Shown here piece by piece: positions 25,920 through 37,255 of a DNA stretch of 64,000 nt (the stretch's first letter is position 1; each line of letters begins with the position of its first letter). The translations under genes were made by a program, and so were the position numbers. Source of the stretch: UBA4744 sp963717135 (GTDB lineage Bacteria > Actinomycetota > Acidimicrobiia > Spongiisociales > UBA4744); the NCBI GenBank assembly GCA_963717135.1, contig CAVQVN010000002.1, positions 124,001-188,000 on the forward strand. Direction: 5' to 3'. Under the pieces are notes generated by a model. It saw only the letters and a program-made list of their open reading frames with translations, did no database searches and had not been told where the DNA came from.

Positions 25920-26615
25920 ATGGATTGGCTGACGGTGATAGTGGTGGCGGTCGCTCTTGTGGCGGTCGCTTGGTGGGTGCGGTTCGCAGGCGCCGCCCGT
26001 AGCTACCGGTCACAGCTTGTTGATGGTTACCACAACTTGGAGTTCGCCGCAGAGGCAACCGACGTCGGCCGCGAAGGGAAGAAGCTGATAGTCGCTCTTG
26101 GGCAGCTCGGCTTCGAGCCCATTGCTTCTCGGCTGACACGGGACAACACGCTCGTCGTTTTGCTCCATAGCGAGTCCGAGGGATCTGTCGCTGAGATCGT
26201 CGATTTCACCCACCTCGCCGGAACCGGGCGTTTCGTCGTCGAATTCACGAGCGTCCTCGAGGGGAGCCGAGGCTTGCTGTGCACGGACAACGCCGCTACG
26301 CAGTCCCTGCATGATGATGAGTTGCGTCAAACATTCTTGGAGGCTTCGCCGACCGAGCTCACCCGCTACCACCAATCGGCGATCGAATTTCTGCAGGGCA
26401 ACGGGGTGAGCATCGAACCGGTATCGAGGGATGAGGCTCTCGCCACTCGGACAAGCTGGAGAGCGCGTCACCTGCGGAAGGTCGAACAGGCTCCCCTTCG
26501 AACCGTGCTCGACTGGCTCCGAGACGCCCAGGGCGACCATCTGGCCTCTTCCGGCCCGATAGCCGATAGCCCAAAGATGAAGGAGCGCCTCCACGCAATC
26601 CTCGAATCGGATTAG
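25920..26615 (+). CDS. Membrane-anchored protein of unknown function
   Basis: A 231-residue protein with one N-terminal hydrophobic helix (residues 4-22, LTVIVVAVALVAVAWWVRF) and a soluble remainder. The soluble part has no motif that I recognise. It looks cytoplasmic or wall-facing, with mixed alpha/beta character around residues 45-120 (KLIVALGQLGFEPI, NTLVVLLHSESEG, FVVEFTSVLEG). The start ATG is preceded by GAGGATG about 10 bases away. It stands alone in the accessory block. Confidence 0.7.
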   Translation: MDWLTVIVVAVALVAVAWWVRFAGAARSYRSQLVDGYHNLEFAAEATDVGREGKKLIVALGQLGFEPIASRLTRDNTLVVLLHSESEGSVAEIVDFTHLAGTGRFVVEFTSVLEGSRGLLCTDNAATQSLHDDELRQTFLEASPTELTRYHQSAIEFLQGNGVSIEPVSRDEALATRTSWRARHLRKVEQAPLRTVLDWLRDAQGDHLASSGPIADSPKMKERLHAILESD

Positions 26616-26873
26616 CTGCGTAGGGGCCGCACAGGCCGAAGCAATGAGCGCCCGTGAGGATATTTGTATTTCGAGGAAGCCGGCGCTATTGCTCGGCATT
26701 TGGCTGGGGTGTCTGAACTCCAACAGACAGATCAGCGTTTGGTCACGGAAGCTGTCGGTGGCACTCGGAAGAGGATGCTTTGAGAGTCCGTATAGCACTT
26801 CGGCCTTGACGGAACCAAGCCTCGGACGTATCCTAACTTTGCGGAACAAAGTTCTTTGAGACTGACGAGGTGG

Positions 26874-27524
26874 ATGATGATCGACTCTGACCTGAAGGCT
26901 CTCGAACAGCGCACCTTCCGGACCGTAGCCGACGACGGGTTGTGGGATGTCTTGATCGCCGGGGTCTTCTCCATGTTGGCATTCGCTCCTCTTTTGAGTG
27001 AGGATCTGGGCGACTTCCTGAGTGCGGCCATTTTTGCCCCGATCTGGTTGGCTACCTATTTGGTGATCCGGGTCGTGCGACATCGCGTCATCGCTCCGCG
27101 AGTCGGAACGGTCCGCTTTGGGCCCGCCCGGCAACAGCAGCTCCGCCGGCTTGGGGTGGTGATGGTGGTTGTTAATGCCGTCGCCGCCGGTCTCGGGGTG
27201 GCCGCCTTTATCGGTGTGCAGCTGAACTGGATCGATCTCGGCAACGGCGGGATGGGCTATCCCCTGCTCCTCGGCATCACGATCCTGGTCGGGTTTTCCG
27301 GGGCTGCCGCGGTGACGGGCATCCCGCGTTACTACCTGTACGGGTTGATGCTGGCGGTTGCGCCCCTGGTCGGAGAGTGGCTGTGGCGCGAAGGGCACGC
27401 CACCCATCACGGCTACCCGATCGTATTCGGCGCCGCCGCCGGGATCATCTTCGTCACCGGCATCATCAGATTCACCGGAATCGTGAGAAGCCACCCGCGA
27501 CCCCACGGCACTGCCACGGTGTGA
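26874..27524 (+). CDS. Multi-pass membrane protein paired with a winged-helix regulator
   Basis: A 216-residue membrane protein. Hydrophobic segments at about residues 28-45, 50-66, 95-115, 125-145, 150-170 and 185-203 suggest five or six helices, after a soluble start LKALEQRTFRTVADDGLWDV. I placed the start at the ATG 26874 after GAGGTGG; the next codon is also ATG and an upstream TTG at 26856 is possible. The next gene begins 3 bases after its stop, so a small regulator is co-transcribed, a layout common for efflux-like or sensor membrane proteins. Function unknown. Confidence 0.75.
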   Translation: MMIDSDLKALEQRTFRTVADDGLWDVLIAGVFSMLAFAPLLSEDLGDFLSAAIFAPIWLATYLVIRVVRHRVIAPRVGTVRFGPARQQQLRRLGVVMVVVNAVAAGLGVAAFIGVQLNWIDLGNGGMGYPLLLGITILVGFSGAAAVTGIPRYYLYGLMLAVAPLVGEWLWREGHATHHGYPIVFGAAAGIIFVTGIIRFTGIVRSHPRPHGTATV

Positions 27525-27527
27525 GCA

Positions 27528-27845
27528 ATGTCCCCCAACGACGAAGCCGACCCCCTCTCGAACATCGACCCGCTCATCCACGCCCCTGCCCGACTCAAGC
27601 TGGTCACGCAGCTCTACGTCGTCGAAGAAGCCGACGCAACGTTCCTCAGTAACGCCACCGGTCTCACCTGGGGCAACCTCTCCACCCACCTCCGCAAACT
27701 CGAAGAACACCAGTACGTCAAGATCGACAAAGAATTCCGCGGTCGAAAACCCCGCACAGTGATATCGCTGACAGACCGGGGGCGCACCGCCTTCCAACAG
27801 TATCGAACCACCATGCAGACCGCGCTCAACGACCTACCCAACTAG
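27528..27845 (+). CDS. Winged-helix transcriptional regulator
   Basis: A 105-residue DNA-binding protein of the ArsR/MarR-like HTH_27 type. The fold reads PARLKLVTQLYVVEEADATF (first helix), SNATGLTWGNLSTHLRKLEE (recognition helix) and YVKIDKEFRGRKPRTVISLTDRG (wing). It has no metal-binding Cys set, so no ligand can be named. It follows the membrane protein by 3 bases and probably regulates that small operon. Confidence 0.88.
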   Translation: MSPNDEADPLSNIDPLIHAPARLKLVTQLYVVEEADATFLSNATGLTWGNLSTHLRKLEEHQYVKIDKEFRGRKPRTVISLTDRGRTAFQQYRTTMQTALNDLPN

Positions 27846-28016
27846 ATACGGACCCGCAGCATCAGGATCCAACGACGGGCCGGCAGCAGGATGATCCAGT
27901 GTTTCGGACGAGTAAATGCCATGGAACCCGACAACGGGTAGGTGGGGTTGGTGTCGCGGTCGGGTTATTCCTGCCCCGCCGGCTCGTCACTCTACGTGTC
28001 GACGGCCAAGCACAGC

Positions 28017-30401
28017 CTACGGGTTGGCCCATAATCTCACCGTCCCGGTCGCAGGCGCGCCCGGTGCCGGATCCTGTTTCCAGACGACGCCCGACCGTCT
28101 CTTCGCGTCATCAGGATTCGACTCGGCTGCTTCGATCACCTCAACCGCCACGCCGATCTCGGCGAGATCGGACATGGCATGATCGAGAGGAAACCCGACA
28201 ACCGACGGAACCACCGAACCGGGTTCGGGTCCGGCTACGGTCAACCGCACGGCACTTCCGGCCTGGGCCGGGAACCCCGCCGAAGGGTTCTGGCCGAACA
28301 CGGTGCCGGGAGAGAGTGTCCCGCCATCCTGGTAGTCGACCTTGACCTCGAACCCGGCTGCGTTGAGCGCAGCTACCGCCGTGGCCAGGTCGATGCCGAT
28401 GACATCGGGCAGATCACCGGACCCAACAGCAACGATCCCGGAGGGGTTGTGGATCGGACAGATGACGTTGGGGGCGTCCCCGATCGGCACTTGGATGCGG
28501 TGTACGTGCTCGCGCGGGCAGAAGGGGCCGGCCAGAAACCCGGTCGACGTGTCCACTTCCACCGCTACCTGGCCAGACGTATCGGCTTCAGCCAGCAGCC
28601 CATATGGTGTGCCCGACAAAGCCCCCGACGCGAATCGAGACCAGATCTGAGCCGGCCAGGAACCGCCGGTGATCGTGTACGGCGTGGTTGGAGGCTCCAT
28701 CGTGATTTGCCCTTCGGGAAAACCCACCCAGACGGCCGCTGCCAGCTCCGGCGTATAGCCCACGAACCAGGCATCGTGATGGTCTTGGGAGGTCCCGGTT
28801 TTTCCGGCAATCGGACGCCCGATCTTTGCCTGCTGACCGGTCCCGCGCTTGACGACCTCCGTCAATGCACCGGTCAAGGTGCGGGCTACTTCTCGGCTGA
28901 GCGCCTCGGTAACCACCGGAATGGCTTCGTATATGTTGATCCCATCGTGAGTTTCGATTGAGGTCACCAGAATCGGATCGACGTGGATTCCCTCCGCCGC
29001 AAAAGTGCCGTAGGCAGACGCCATGTCCAATGGAGAAACTTCCTGAGCGCCGAGTGCAATGGAGTGGAAAGGCTGCAGATCGGAGCGGATGCCGGCCGCT
29101 CGGGCGACCTCGGCTACCACCTCGGGACCGATCAGGTCGACCACCTGGGCGTAGATCACGTTGACCGAGAACACCGTCGCCTCCAGCAGGGTCAAATCCG
29201 GGAAATTCGCGCCGTTGTAGTTGTCCACGGTCCACGGACCAGAGTCGGTCTCGATGGTGATCGAGCTGCCACCTTCAAACACGCTCTCCAGCGTCAGCCC
29301 TTTCTCGAGGGCGGAGGCCAGAACAAACGGTTTGAAGGATGATCCGGGTTGGCGGGCGCCCTGGGTCGCCAGGTTGAAACGTGCTACCGGGTCGTTCTCG
29401 TCGTAGAAGTCTCTGCCGCCGACCAGAGCCAGCACGTGGCCCGTGCGCGGGTCCACGGCCGATAGCGCCGCATAGGGCGCCTGCCCCTCCATGATCGACG
29501 CGATGGCCAACTCAGCCGATTCCTGGACCACGGGATCGACGGTGGTGTAGATCCTCAGACCACCGCGGAAGAGGGCGTTGTATCGGTCGGTGGCGGTCTG
29601 TCCGAGGGCCGGGTCGTCGAGCAAACGCCGTTTGACCTCCTCTGTGAAGTACGGGAATCGTGAGACCTCGGCGGGACGGCGCGGTTGGAGAAGTAGCGCC
29701 TCTTGGTCCGCCTTCTCAGCGTCCGACTGACCGACCCAACCAAGACGGACCATACGTTCCAGCACCACTCGCCGGCGCGCCAGAGCAGCTTCCGGGTTGC
29801 GATAGGGATCGGTACTCCCGGGCGACTGAATCAGTCCGGCCAGCAAGGCGGCTTCACCCAGGCTGAGGTCAGCCGCCGCCTTCCCGAAGTAGTGGGTGGC
29901 GGCAGTGCCCACCCCGTAGGCGCCGTCGCCCAGGTAGACGGTATTGACGTAGCGCTCGAGGATATCCTCTTTGGATAACCCCTCTTCCAGACGTAAGGCC
30001 AACGCGGCCTCGGTGATCTTCCGGTCGAGGGTTTCTTCCGGGGTCAGAACCACATTCTTCAGGTACTGCTGGGTGATGGTTGACCCGCCTTCGGCAATGG
30101 TGCCGGATTCCAGGTCTGCGATCAGAGCCCTGGCGAGCGCCTGCAAATCCACCCCGGCATGCGCCCAGTAGCGCTCATCTTCGATTGCAACCACTGCATC
30201 GATCAGATGGCGGGGGAGTTCGTCGTATGTGACGAGGGCCCGGTCTTCTTCGGCGTGCCACTCGGCCAGTACAGATCCGTCGGAGGCATAGACGACGGAC
30301 GTCAAACCCCGGTCGCCCAGACCAGGATCTGCCAGAGGTTGGATTTGACAGGCGGTAGCGAGCAAACCGAGTCCCGCGACCAGCCGAAGCCAGCGTTTCA
30401 T
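28017..30401 (-). CDS. Bifunctional penicillin-binding protein with two PASTA domains
   Basis: Class A PBP of 794 residues that polymerises and cross-links peptidoglycan outside the membrane. The N-terminus is hydrophobic and ends in Cys (LGLLATAC), so it may be a signal anchor or a lipoprotein site. The glycosyltransferase-51 domain (about 45-220) has EDERYWAHAGVD and GGSTITQQYLKN. The transpeptidase domain (about 300-600) has the active Ser in PGSSFKPF, SVN and KTGTS. Two PASTA domains follow at about 665-730 and 735-794 and may sense muropeptides or beta-lactams. It faces tyrS divergently and seems a single-gene unit. Confidence 0.95.
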   Translation of the reverse strand: MKRWLRLVAGLGLLATACQIQPLADPGLGDRGLTSVVYASDGSVLAEWHAEEDRALVTYDELPRHLIDAVVAIEDERYWAHAGVDLQALARALIADLESGTIAEGGSTITQQYLKNVVLTPEETLDRKITEAALALRLEEGLSKEDILERYVNTVYLGDGAYGVGTAATHYFGKAAADLSLGEAALLAGLIQSPGSTDPYRNPEAALARRRVVLERMVRLGWVGQSDAEKADQEALLLQPRRPAEVSRFPYFTEEVKRRLLDDPALGQTATDRYNALFRGGLRIYTTVDPVVQESAELAIASIMEGQAPYAALSAVDPRTGHVLALVGGRDFYDENDPVARFNLATQGARQPGSSFKPFVLASALEKGLTLESVFEGGSSITIETDSGPWTVDNYNGANFPDLTLLEATVFSVNVIYAQVVDLIGPEVVAEVARAAGIRSDLQPFHSIALGAQEVSPLDMASAYGTFAAEGIHVDPILVTSIETHDGINIYEAIPVVTEALSREVARTLTGALTEVVKRGTGQQAKIGRPIAGKTGTSQDHHDAWFVGYTPELAAAVWVGFPEGQITMEPPTTPYTITGGSWPAQIWSRFASGALSGTPYGLLAEADTSGQVAVEVDTSTGFLAGPFCPREHVHRIQVPIGDAPNVICPIHNPSGIVAVGSGDLPDVIGIDLATAVAALNAAGFEVKVDYQDGGTLSPGTVFGQNPSAGFPAQAGSAVRLTVAGPEPGSVVPSVVGFPLDHAMSDLAEIGVAVEVIEAAESNPDDAKRRSGVVWKQDPAPGAPATGTVRLWANP

Positions 30402-30460
30402 GCCCCGATATCTCCTGACAGGAGGGTACCGGTGGGTTGGCTGGTAGTAGTGGCTTTCGA

Positions 30461-30481
30461 GGGCGCCTCGACGAGGCGCCC
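30461..30481. repeat. Perfect 10-1-10 inverted repeat upstream of tyrS
   Basis: GGGCGCCTCG at 30461-30470, one A, then the exact reverse complement at 30472-30481. It lies between the divergent PBP and tyrS genes, directly ahead of the heptamer repeat block. It could be a protein-binding site or a hairpin; there is no U-tract. Confidence 0.7.
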
Positions 30482-30547
30482 GGTTTCAAGTTTCAAGTAT
30501 CAGGTGTCTCGAAACCTGGAACCTGAGACCTGAAACCTGGAACCTCG
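30482..30547. repeat. Tandem heptanucleotide repeats upstream of tyrS
   Basis: The segment reads in steps of seven bases: TTTCAAG twice, two diverged units, then AAACCTG, GAACCTG, AGACCTG, AAACCTG and GAACCTC. The later units share the pattern RARCCTG. It fills most of the gap before tyrS. A similar, shorter series follows the tyrS stop. Confidence 0.75.
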
Positions 30548-30565
30548 CAAACTAACCTGCCGGTA

Positions 30566-31780
30566 ATGACCAAATCAGTTCAGGAACAACTAGACGTTCT
30601 TCTACGCGGCGTCGACCAGGTCGTCCCGCCCGACGAGCTTTTCGAACGCCTCTCGGAAGGCAAACCATTTCGCGTGAAACTCGGACTCGATCCAACTGCG
30701 CCGGCAGTCACGCTGGGTTGGGCGGTGGTGCTGCGCAAGCTGCGACATTTCCAAGAACTCGGCCACAAGGCAGTGTTGATCGTCGGGGACTTCACCGCTC
30801 GGGTAGGGGATCCCAGCGACCGCGATTCTCAACGCAAAAGGCTTTCCGCCGACGAGGTACGTGGCTACGCGGACGCGGTACTCGACGGATTCAAGAAGGT
30901 TCTCATCTGGGATGAGTCCGTGCTGGAAGTGCGCTACAACTCCGAGTGGCTGGCCAAACTCGACATGACAGATGTGCTCGAGCTGACCTCCCAAGTCACG
31001 GTGGCCCAGATGCTCGAGCGGGGCGACTTCCAAAAGCGCTTCACCGGCAATCAGCCGATCTCGCTCATGGAGTTCATGTACCCGCTCCTACAGGGCATGG
31101 ATTCGGTGGCGGTCGAGTCGGATCTCGAGTTGGGCGGATCCGACCAATTGTGGAACAACATGATGGGTCGGGTCTTGCAGGAGCGCTACGGGAAACGCGG
31201 TCAGATGGTCATGACCATGCCCTTACTGGTTGGTACCGACGGCGAGAAGAAGATGTCCCAATCGCTGGGCAACTACATCGCCGTCGATGACGAGCCGGCC
31301 GAGATGTTTGGCAAGATCATGAGCATCCCCGACCATCTGATGCCCCAATACTTCGAACTGGCCACAAATCTCTCCGCCGCAGAAGTTCAAAGCATCCTCG
31401 CGGGACTGGGCGATGGTTCGCTTCACCCGGGAGTGACCAAACGCCGCTTGGGCCGAGAGATCGTCGGGTTGTACTGGGGGAGTGACGCCGCCCCGGAAGC
31501 CGAAGAAGCTTTCGACCAAGTCTTCAAGCGCGGCGAAAACCCCGATGACGTCCAGGAGTTCGCCTTGCCAAACGATGATCCAATCTTCCTGCCCAGTTTT
31601 CTCCGCGATGCCGGCCTGGTCAAAAGCTCGAGCGAGGCGCGCCGCTTGATCACCCAGGGAGCCGTAAAGATCGACGGGGATCCCATCACCGAGGAGACGG
31701 TCTCGAAGTCGAGCTTGGACGGTGTAATCGTTCAAGTCGGCAAACGCCGTTTCGTCAAGCTGACCTCTGACAGGGCATAG
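30566..31780 (+). CDS. tyrS: Tyrosine-tRNA ligase
   Basis: Charges tRNA-Tyr. It has 404 residues, of the bacterial TyrS type with a C-terminal S4-like domain (last 60 residues, SSEARRLITQGAVKIDG). Motifs include GLDPTAPAV, VGDFTARVGDPS, LQGMDSVAVESDLELGGSDQ and the KMSKS-class loop KKMSQSLGN. Unusually, the HIGH motif position reads TLGW, losing both His. TAACCT lies 7 bases before the ATG with no ribosome site, so it may be leaderless. In many actinobacteria mpg is its direct neighbour. Confidence 0.95.
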   Translation: MTKSVQEQLDVLLRGVDQVVPPDELFERLSEGKPFRVKLGLDPTAPAVTLGWAVVLRKLRHFQELGHKAVLIVGDFTARVGDPSDRDSQRKRLSADEVRGYADAVLDGFKKVLIWDESVLEVRYNSEWLAKLDMTDVLELTSQVTVAQMLERGDFQKRFTGNQPISLMEFMYPLLQGMDSVAVESDLELGGSDQLWNNMMGRVLQERYGKRGQMVMTMPLLVGTDGEKKMSQSLGNYIAVDDEPAEMFGKIMSIPDHLMPQYFELATNLSAAEVQSILAGLGDGSLHPGVTKRRLGREIVGLYWGSDAAPEAEEAFDQVFKRGENPDDVQEFALPNDDPIFLPSFLRDAGLVKSSSEARRLITQGAVKIDGDPITEETVSKSSLDGVIVQVGKRRFVKLTSDRA

Positions 31781-31784
31781 CCAG

Positions 31785-31822
31785 TCGAAGTACCAAGTAC
31801 GAAGAACGACGCCGAAGGCGTC
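31785..31822. repeat. Heptamer repeats and small hairpin after tyrS
   Basis: Directly after tyrS come GAAGTAC, CAAGTAC and GAAGAAC (31787-31807), three units of seven bases, and then GACGCC-GAA-GGCGTC (31808-31822), a six-pair hairpin with a three-base loop. It sits between the converging tyrS and hydrolase genes and could end transcription weakly. Confidence 0.55.
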
Positions 31823-31828
31823 CCGCGT

Positions 31829-32860
31829 TCAGACCGCGTACTCCAGGCGCACAAAAGCTGCTTCCACCGCGGCCGCGAGTTGCGCCTTGCCAAACATCCA
31901 AAGACTGGCATGACCTCCTGGTAGCCAGCGGAGTTCCGATCCCGCCCAATGACGGTTCAGGTCCTTGGTGGTTTGGCGCGGTATGTATCCGTCGCTTCGT
32001 GGTGCCGCCAGCACCGCATAGGCCGAGTGGGGCGGGGCGGGGAAATGGAGAGCCGAGGCCGAACCGAGAATCTCGCCGAGTTCCTCTCGCCGGTGAAGGC
32101 CGCCCAGGGAGCCCCACTTCACCGTTCTACTCAATACCCCCTGAGAAAACACAGGACCGGGGGAGTGGGGAGGTGCCAATGGAGCCAGTGCGACGGGGAA
32201 CGGGTTGACCGATCCGACCAAAGCCGCGATGTTCCCTCCCATGCTGTACCCGCTCACACCCAGCCGAGCGTCACTGCTCCGGCTCAGAGCATCGAGCACC
32301 GCGACCCCTTCGAGCGTTGCCGCTCTGCCCATGACGAGCAAATCCAACACCGTCCGGGTGGCTTGCTTGTGTAGGTTGGTTCGTCGTTTCCCATAAAGCG
32401 GGTTTTCCAACAAGACCGAGGCGATGCCCAAACGGGCCAGGTGGCGAGTGAAGGCAAAGCGAGTGGAATAGCCGTGATCGTTGAGGGCTGCCATCAACAG
32501 GACGATTCGATCCGGCTTGGCGACGGGTGAGACCATGAGGAGATGGGCAACGCGGGCGGACTCGGGGAGATCGACCGCCGGACTCGGGAACGATGCCTCC
32601 CAGGTGAGCAATCCGGCCCGGCTCGGTCCCGGGATCCACTCGAGGTCCACCGGTTCGGATGGGCTCAAGGATCGAACAGGTTCCCGGTAGTCGTTGAGGG
32701 CGTCGTCGTCGCCCCAACCGCCGGGAAAGAGACGGGGATAGATGCGCTCACTGCGGCTTCCGGCCACGACCAGGCGGTCCATCCAGTGCATCTTGTTAAA
32801 GCGCCGTGCCGGCAAGTTGTTGATAAAGGCCTGACATAGGTGCCCCATTCGGTGGTACAT
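31829..32860 (-). CDS. Alpha/beta hydrolase of the ABHD18-like type
   Basis: A predicted serine hydrolase of 343 residues. The nucleophile elbow GVSGYSMGGNIAALVGS lies in the middle, the oxyanion region is in LLMAALNDHGYSTRF, an Asp follows in APRSDGYIP, and the probable catalytic His is in WLPGGHASLW. This order fits the ABHD18/DUF2048 group. The start is uncertain: the frame is open to 32920, I used the ATG at 32860, and a later ATG (MHWMDRL) is possible because no ribosome site stands out. It is divergent from the rRNA operon. Substrate unknown. Confidence 0.8.
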   Translation of the reverse strand: MYHRMGHLCQAFINNLPARRFNKMHWMDRLVVAGSRSERIYPRLFPGGWGDDDALNDYREPVRSLSPSEPVDLEWIPGPSRAGLLTWEASFPSPAVDLPESARVAHLLMVSPVAKPDRIVLLMAALNDHGYSTRFAFTRHLARLGIASVLLENPLYGKRRTNLHKQATRTVLDLLVMGRAATLEGVAVLDALSRSSDARLGVSGYSMGGNIAALVGSVNPFPVALAPLAPPHSPGPVFSQGVLSRTVKWGSLGGLHRREELGEILGSASALHFPAPPHSAYAVLAAPRSDGYIPRQTTKDLNRHWAGSELRWLPGGHASLWMFGKAQLAAAVEAAFVRLEYAV

Positions 32861-33234
32861 TGAGAGAGGCCAAGACTTGCCCGGTGGGCAGGCCGGCCGG
32901 ATGGTTGACAAGCGCACCATACTCGTTACAGTGAGCTACCCCGGTGGTTCGCCTCCGGGGTTCGACGGTGCCAGCACTTCGATGTGACACTTATCGCAGA
33001 AGGGTGCTACAGTCAACTGCCGCCCTCGCCGACCGGCGAGACGCGGTTCGGGCTCCTTGACAACTAAACAGTGTGCCAAAAGCCAGTAGCGGTTCGCCCC
33101 GCACGTCCTTCGGGACCAAAGGGGTGGAACGTACTCCAGGTGCTTCGACCCTCTCACGAGGGCCGGAGCGTTAAGGAAAATGCACTCTCTGACAGGATTG
33201 GAAACCTGTTCGCAAGAACAGGTGATCATGAATG
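32861..33234 (+). promoter_or_regulatory. rRNA operon promoter and leader
   Basis: TTGACA at 32905-32910, a 16-base spacer and TACAGT at 32927-32932 form a good promoter. ACAACTAAACAGTGTGCC at 33060-33077 is perfectly complementary to 34917-34934 after the 16S gene and makes the 16S processing stem. A small hairpin with a GCAA loop (33204-33223) stands just before the 16S gene. No protein gene is seen here. Confidence 0.75.
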
Positions 33235-34764
<1,530 letters not shown>

Positions 34765-35142
34765 TAAGGAGCGAACGACGACGGTTCTGTTACAGGAACT
34801 TGTTTAAGAGCAACCGGCTTGCCGGTTGCAGCTCTGAGTTGATCTACTGGTTAATCAATCGGCTTGAAAAGTTGCCCGGATGAGCTTGCTCTCCAGGCAG
34901 CCGGAAGAAAAGATTGGGCACACTGTTTAGTTGTGAGGGAGTCCACCTGACGGACCCAGGTCCATCAGGTTGGAGTTTCCTACGGAGACTCCGCTCTCGA
35001 AACGGAGGGCGCGACGTATATACGTGCGTCAAACCCCCCGGCAGGATGTTTGGCGAAGCCAAACTCCAAATTGCCGGCTTGCCGGCAGACGGCTTCTTGA
35101 GAACTGCATAGCGAACACGTATAACGTTTTGGATTCTTTTAT
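34765..35142 (+). other. 16S-23S spacer without tRNA genes
   Basis: About 378 bases. It contains the 3' arm of the 16S processing stem (34917-34934) and the 5' arm of the 23S stem (35107-35122, CATAGCGAACACGTAT). I found no tRNA-like fold or T-loop sequence. Confidence 0.8.
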
Positions 35143-35666
35143 GTCCAAGCTACTAAGGGTTCACGGTGGATGCCTTGGTGCTAGGAGCCGATGAAGGACG
35201 TGGCAGGCTGCGAAAAGCCCCGGGGAGTTGTCAAGCAAGCGTCGATCCGGGGACGTCCGAATGGGGAAACCCGACTGGGGGAATGCCCAGTCACTCCGGT
35301 CTGAATATATAGGGCCGGTAGAGGTAACCGGGGGAATTGAAACATCTCAGTACCCCGAGGAATGGAAAGCAATAGCGACTCCCTGAGTAGCGGCGAGCGA
35401 AACGGGAATAGCCTAAACCAGCATGGTGTGATAGCCCGGTGGCGTTGCCTTGCTGGGGTCGTGGGACCTACCCGATGGTGCGCCGGCACCGTCAAGGAGT
35501 TACAAAGTCAGGCGTTAGCTGAACCTGGATGGAAATCCGGGCCGCAGAAGGTAATAGCCCTGTAAGCGAAAGCGCACTGACCTCCTGGTGGAGTTCCCAA
35601 GTAGCACGGGGGATATCCCGTGTGAATCTGCGAGGACCACCTCGCAAGGCTAAGCACTACCTAGCA

Positions 35667-35705
<39 letters not shown>

Positions 35706-36209
35706 GACCCCGGTGAGGGGAGTGAAATAGAACCTGAAACCGTGAACCTACAAGCAGTAGGAGGGAATCTTTCGATTCCTGACTGCCTGCCTTTTGAAGA
35801 ATGAGCCGGCGAGTTATCGGTACGTGGCGAGGTTAAGGCGTGAGCCGTAGCCGCAGCGAAAGCGAGTCTTAATAGGGCGTCTAGTCGCGTGTCATAGACC
35901 CGAAGCCGAGTGATCTATCCATGGGCAGGGTGAAGCGAGGGTAAGACCTCGTGGAGGCCCGAACCCACCTAGGTTGAAAACTGGGGGGATGACCTGTGGA
36001 TAGGGGTGAAAGGCCAAGCAAACTCGGCGATAGCTGGTTCTCCCCGAAATAGCTTTAGGGCTAGCGTCGCGCGTTTCGCCTTGGGGGTAGAGCACTGATT
36101 GGGTTAGGGGGCCAACAAGCTTACCGACCCCAGTCAAACTCCGAATCTCAAGGTTTTAGAGCGCGGCAGTCAGACTGCGGGGGATGAGCTTCGTAGTCGA
36201 AAGGGAAAC

Positions 36210-36240
<31 letters not shown>

Positions 36241-36274
36241 TGAACTAAGTGGGAAACGATGTGGAGTTGCCCAA

Positions 36275-36305
<31 letters not shown>

Positions 36306-37255
36306 TCCTTTAAAGAGTGCGTAACAGCTCACTGGTCGAGTGATTCCGCGCGGAAAATGTAACGGGGCTCAAGTTCAGTACCGAAGCTGCGGATTTCCGT
36401 CAATAGCTCGGCCCTGTTCCTTCGGGAACTGGGTCCAGGCGGCGGAAGTGGTAGGGGAGCGTCGAGCAGCCATCGAAGCGGCGGCGTGAGCCAGTCGTGG
36501 AGGCTGCTCGAGTGCGAATGCCGGCATGAGTAGCGAAAGAGGAGTGAGAATCTCCTCCGCCGAATGTCCAAGGGTTCCTGGGGAAGGTTCGTCCGCCCAG
36601 GGTTAGTCGGGACCTAAGGCGAGGCCGTAAGGCGTAGTCGATGGATAACGGGTTGATATTCCCGTACCACCTCGCGCGCGTCAAGGCCGAACCTAGTGTG
36701 CTAAGGAAAGCCCTTCGGGGCCTACCGACCCCACTGGTATTAGGCCAGCAATGGGGAGACATGGAAGGGTAAGCGGACCCGGGCGTTGGTTGACCCGGGG
36801 TAAGCACGTAGGGCGGAGCCTAGGCAAATCCGGGCTCCACAAAGCCTCAGGTGCGATGCCGACCCGCATGAGGGGAAGCCGCTGAACGCCCATGCCATCG
36901 AGAAAAACCTCTAGCGAGTGCGCAGGTGCCCGTACCCCAAACCGACACAGGTGGACAGGTAGAGAATACCAAGGCGAGCGAGTTAACCCTGGTTAAGGAA
37001 TTCGGCAAATTGGCCCCGTAACTTCGGGAGAAGGGGCGCCCCGGTAAGGTGTAGGACTTCGCGTCCGAAGCCTGAGGGGGCCGCAGAAACCAGGCCCAAG
37101 CGACTGTTTACTAAAAACACAGGAGCGTGCAAAGTCGCAAGACGACGTATACGCTCTGACGCCTGCCCGGTGCTGGAAGGTCAAGGGGAGGGGTTAGCCG
37201 TAAGGCGAAGCTCTGAACCCAAGCCCCAGTAAACGGCGGCCGTAACTATAACGGT

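Noticed and set aside
27899..28345. Plus-strand protein overlapping the PBP end
   Set aside because: It is antisense to the PASTA region and has no family sequence.
30482..30547. CRISPR array
   Set aside because: The units are 7 bases, without unique spacers and without cas genes nearby.
34765..35142. tRNA genes in the 16S-23S spacer
   Set aside because: No acceptor stem, anticodon arm or T-loop sequence could be found.
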